From assembly GCA_007692755.1 (NCBI GenBank), contig REBL01000127.1, positions 1 through 64,000 on the forward strand: a stretch of 64,000 nt of DNA, in the 5' to 3' direction. The translations under genes and the position numbers were made by a program. Source of the DNA: Nodularia sp. (in: cyanobacteria) (lineage in GTDB: Bacteria > Cyanobacteriota > Cyanobacteriia > Cyanobacteriales > Nostocaceae). The notes below the pieces were generated by a model, which did no database searches, was not told where the DNA came from, and saw only the letters and a list, made by a program, of their open reading frames with translations. Shown in pieces: positions 62,886-64,000 of this stretch; positions within the stretch are counted from its first letter, which is position 1, and the number at the start of each line of letters is the position of its first letter.

Positions 62886-64000
62886 CTACTTGCTTTCAGT
62901 GAAATCAGCGTCAATCACATCATCACCGCTACCACCACTAGGAGGAGTAGGGCCACCATCTTGAGGTTCAGCACCAGGAGTCGCCGCATCACCACCTGCT
63001 TGCTGATAGATGTTGCTACCAACCGCAAATAATGCTTGTTGTAATTCTGGTGTCAGCTTCTTGAGCTGCTCGTCGTCTTCTTTTGCAACTGCTTCACGAA
63101 GGTCTTTCACCAAACCTTCCACCTTCGTCTTGTCAGCTTCAGGAACCTTATCACCTAATTCTTGCAACTGCTTCTCAGCTTGGTACGCCAAGGAATCAGC
63201 TTGGTTCCTACGTTCAATTTTTTCCCGACGTTCTTTGTCAGAAGAAGCATTTTTTTCAGCTTCTTGCACCATGCGGTCAACGTCGGATTTATCCAAAGTA
63301 GACGCGCCAGTAATGCTGATAGACTGTTCCTTACCAGTGCCTTTGTCTTTAGCGGTAACGTTAAGGATACCGTTGGCATCAATATCAAAGGTAACTTCAA
63401 TTTGTGGTACTCCACGTGGTGCAGGAGGAATACCATCCAGTCGGAAGGTTCCTAAACTCTTGTTATCATTTGAGAACTCTCGTTCACCTTGCAGGACGTG
63501 AATTTCCACATTGGTTTGTCCATCCACGGCTGTAGAAAAGACTTCCGATTTCTTCGTGGGGATTGTGGTATTCCGGGGAATAATTTTAGTCATTACACCG
63601 CCCAAGGTTTCTACACCCAAAGACAGTGGGGACACATCTAACAGTAAGATGCCTGTGACATCGCCCGCTAACACACCAGCTTGAATAGCCGCACCAACTG
63701 CTACTACTTCATCAGGGTTAACACTTTGGTTGGGGTCTTTACCTAATACCTGCTTCACCACCTGTTGCACAGCGGGAATACGAGTAGAACCACCAACTAG
63801 TACAATTTCGTTAATATCGGATCTGCTTAATTTAGCATCCCGAATCGCGTTTTCCACAGGAATGCGGCAACGGTCGATTAAGTCTGAGCAGAGTTCTTCA
63901 AACTTAGCACGAGTTAAGGTTGTATCCAGGTGCTTGGGACCATCCTGGGTAGCAGTGATAAATGGCAAGTTGATTTCCGCTTGGGAAACACTAGAAAGCT
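62886..64000 (-). CDS. dnaK: DnaK (Hsp70), C-terminal part; 5' end beyond window
   Basis: The frame is open to the window end. It reads [20 protein letters not shown] near its start, then the nucleotide-binding motif [16 protein letters not shown], the linker [17 protein letters not shown], the substrate-binding domain and the C-terminal lid ending [13 protein letters not shown]. The apparent TTG start at 63968 is an internal Leu codon. It is about 370 of the usual about 630 residues. The tail [17 protein letters not shown] is typical of cyanobacterial DnaK. Confidence 0.95.
   Translation of the reverse strand, partial: LSSVSQAEINLPFITATQDGPKHLDTTLTRAKFEELCSDLIDRCRIPVENAIRDAKLSRSDINEIVLVGGSTRIPAVQQVVKQVLGKDPNQSVNPDEVVAVGAAIQAGVLAGDVTGILLLDVSPLSLGVETLGGVMTKIIPRNTTIPTKKSEVFSTAVDGQTNVEIHVLQGEREFSNDNKSLGTFRLDGIPPAPRGVPQIEVTFDIDANGILNVTAKDKGTGKEQSISITGASTLDKSDVDRMVQEAEKNASSDKERREKIERRNQADSLAYQAEKQLQELGDKVPEADKTKVEGLVKDLREAVAKEDDEQLKKLTPELQQALFAVGSNIYQQAGGDAATPGAEPQDGGPTPPSGGSGDDVIDADFTESK

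Noticed and set aside
63968-63970. dnaK start at TTG 63968
   Set aside because: It is the Leu of [13 protein letters not shown], internal to DnaK; the frame continues to the window edge.

Overview
The window comes from a filamentous, heterocyst-forming cyanobacterium (Nostocales). The evidence is a Mo-nitrogenase cluster in cyanobacterial order, an uptake hydrogenase without a signal peptide, a CnfR/PatB regulator, many HIP1 octamers (GCGATCGC), heptameric STRR repeats, and above all three developmentally excised DNA elements sitting inside nifH, nifD and hupL. I cannot name the species from sequence alone.

Region 1 (1-17.7 kb) is the nif cluster on the + strand: the 3' half of nifH (its 5' half lies left of the window, beyond the nifH element), nifD split by a 5.08-kb element, then nifK, a Mo-nitrogenase C-terminal-domain gene, nifE, nifN, nifX, a DUF269 gene, a DUF683 gene, nifW, hesA, hesB and fdxH, closed by a strong terminator. 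The nifD element carries an XisA-type recombinase, two methyltransferase genes, an unknown gene and a decayed REP-associated transposase inside a GTAGGGTGTGTTGT inverted-repeat element.

Region 2 (17.7-25.7 kb) is mixed: a GluR0-like channel, a methyltransferase, a DUF1636 gene under a cobalamin riboswitch, an ankyrin/SagB-oxidoreductase/small-protein operon, the hydrogenase protease hupW, an unknown gene and a cold-shock/DUF1294 protein.

Region 3 (25.8-35.4 kb) is hupSL on the - strand, with hupL split by a 6.65-kb element bounded by exact 16-bp repeats. The element carries an XisC-type recombinase, an AAA ATPase with a PD-(D/E)XK-like tail, a membrane protein flanked by direct repeats, a DUF5674 gene and several small unknown genes.

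Region 4 (35.7-46.5 kb) is the extended hyp operon on the + strand: a TPR protein, two small membrane proteins, a NifU-C/Rieske fusion, an NHL-repeat protein, hypF, hypC, hypD, a tautomerase-like gene, hypE, hypA and hypB, closed by a terminator. Together with hupW it supplies the factors that mature HupSL, which re-oxidises the H2 made by nitrogenase.

Region 5 (46.7-64 kb) holds a Coq4-like gene, a luciferase-like monooxygenase with a partner protein homologous to the one beside SagB, a small unknown operon, cysK, a nitrogenase-associated ArsC-like gene, a cupin, a cytochrome c oxidase operon, fdxB, cnfR, an acetoacetate-decarboxylase-like gene and the 3' part of dnaK. Nitrogenase, H2 recycling, O2-consuming oxidase, nif-type ferredoxins and the nif activator are therefore packed into one 64-kb diazotrophy island. 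Three programmed-excision events must restore, or do restore, its key genes in heterocysts.
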